A program made the translations under genes and the position numbers. The notes beneath the pieces are model-generated. The model saw only the letters and a program-made list of their open reading frames with translations, did no database searches and was not told the DNA's origin. A stretch of DNA of 64,000 nt. It comes from Rotaria macrura. Lineage: Eukaryota; Rotifera; Eurotatoria; Philodinida; Philodinidae. The stretch spans positions 1-64,000 of the forward strand of contig OENT01000100.1 of the NCBI GenBank assembly GCA_900239685.1, written 5' to 3'. This document shows, in pieces, positions 62,784-64,000 of this stretch (position 1 is the stretch's first letter; each line of letters starts with the position of its first letter).

Positions 62784-64000
62784 TTAAAAATTCATTGTTT
62801 TGTCTTCGCGATATTGATACATATAATCGTTCGTATCTTTTTCTTCGATTTTTTCCCATCCGGTCTCTTTCATATGATAAACTAAAGAGAAAACGAGCAA
62901 TGTTGATAATTTATTGTCTAACTATGGGATAACATGTAAATTAGTACTCACTGCGAACGATGTTGCCTGAAGCTGCATCTCGGTGAGCAGCATGAACAAT
63001 AGCTCGACGAGCAAGATCGATAGCATCAGCTGTGCTCATTTCATACCTATGAAAATGAAAATTAGATTTCCCATACAAAATAATGGTTTTGTCTTTCAAA
63101 TCATATCGAACCATCTAATGAAGAAACTTACTTGTAGCTAGCATCAAGAATACTATATGCATAGATTGAGCCACTTCCAACAGAAAATATATTATCACTA
63201 ATACGTTCGCCATCGTCCGATACCATGTACAAGCCAGGACCCTAATTACAATCAAGAGGAAAACTTTTGTTTAATTCTTACGAATGTGTCTAACATACTC
63301 GTTTATCCCAACCAACAATCATGGTACCCATAGATAAGCCCATACCCCGATATTCAAAGACCATATTTGCGAGAATTTTCGAAGCAGCTGCGACGGAAAT
63401 TTTTTCTTTATTACGTAATTCATAGATTCGACAGTGACGTGCAAGTACGCGTTCCCAAAACGCACAATCAGCTGCACCACCAGCCATGGTACCCAATAAA
63501 TACGGATTGATTTCAATTACTTTTTTTACTTCTCCCGATGCTAGAAAATAAAACAACACAAGAAAGTAGAGCAATATTGATTCGAATAGGATTTAGATCT
63601 TTTGTTTTCTTCGAATGAAGTATGAAACAAACCGATAAAACCGCCAGCAGTTGCACGACTGTCAACAGCAACCATGACACCATTACGAAACTTAAACGCT
63701 AATGTTGTTGTACCTTTGAGAAATTGAATTCGAACGCGATCAACTTTTTCATTGACCATTTTTAAATATTTAGCAGGCTTGAAAATAAAAACAAAAAAGA
63801 CAACGATGAAACCATTAAGCATAGATATATGTATACATATAAATATTATTATGAGGAATAAAATTTAAGAATAATCTTACATCAGCAAAAGGTGGTAAAG
63901 TAATAAATTGTGCAATATTTTCAATGTTCAATTTGGGACATAATTCATCTATATGATCATCTGTTTTTTCACATTGTAGTGATCGATTGAATGCATCATT
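62784..64000 (-). CDS. PSMB5: Proteasome subunit beta type-5 (partial at window edge)
   Basis: Exons: 64000-63881 (5' end outside the window), 63777-63633, 63540-63299, 63241-63132, 63046-62952 and 62881-62784. All introns are GT-AG (one donor is GTTTGT), and 269 residues are visible (human 263 in total). The propeptide leads into [10 protein letters not shown], with the catalytic Thr1 directly after Gly. DSRATAGG follows, which carries the Asp17 and Lys33-region equivalents (Arg/Thr/Ala/Gly pocket). Next come [19 protein letters not shown], the diagnostic [14 protein letters not shown] and [20 protein letters not shown]. Beta-5 supplies the chymotrypsin-like activity of the 20S core, and the propeptide is cleaved autocatalytically at Gly-Thr. 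The C-terminus ([14 protein letters not shown] and on) is lineage-specific. Only a few N-terminal residues should be missing. Confidence 0.95.

Overview
The window is AT-rich animal DNA with intron-bearing genes. It most likely comes from a bdelloid rotifer (Adineta/Rotaria type); this is inference. The reasons are very short GT-AG introns (49-90 bp) beside longer ones, a paralogous family of cysteine-rich two-pass membrane proteins that I remember as greatly expanded in bdelloids, a decayed TPR gene of a type common in those genomes, a short CCCACA/TGTGGG run matching the bdelloid telomere repeat, and many small foldback DNA transposons. No bacterial operons, rRNA, tRNA or CRISPR were seen.

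Layout. 1-5 kb: a TTCCGG-rich dispersed repeat at the left edge and a decayed FLYWCH-MULE transposon (2997-4551). 5.6-12.2 kb, minus strand: three homologous membrane-protein units. The first two are joined in frame by a 49-bp intron. The third lacks its own start codon and may be the third unit of the same transcript. 13-19 kb: a repeat-dense stretch with a 540-bp hairpin, at least three elements ending in CCCAGG/CCTGGG, a telomere-like run, and a TPR pseudogene split by one of those elements. 19.8 kb: a small Dabb-domain gene. 22.7-23.8 kb: a hAT-like palindrome with an 8-bp target duplication and an N gap at its centre.

25.6-39.8 kb is the gene-dense core. It holds a single-exon riboflavin transporter (SLC52 type, +), a small two-exon gene with a mitochondrial-type N-terminus (-), mitochondrial ribosomal protein L24 (-, six exons), and a seven-exon MAST-family kinase (-, about 1,950 residues) with the DUF1908 domain, kinase and PDZ domain. 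I rebuilt the splice phases of these genes by hand and they close in frame.

40-62.8 kb is sparse. It contains two further small inverted-repeat transposons (one hAT-like with an 8-bp duplication), a possible 81-residue single-pass membrane protein, a three-exon rhodopsin-like GPCR (-), and about 11.8 kb in which I find no gene. The right edge carries the proteasome beta-5 subunit gene (-), complete except for its first residues.

The identified genes do not form one pathway. They are ordinary housekeeping and signalling genes set among mobile-element debris. The most novel item is the tandemly fused, lineage-specific membrane protein at 5.6-12.2 kb.
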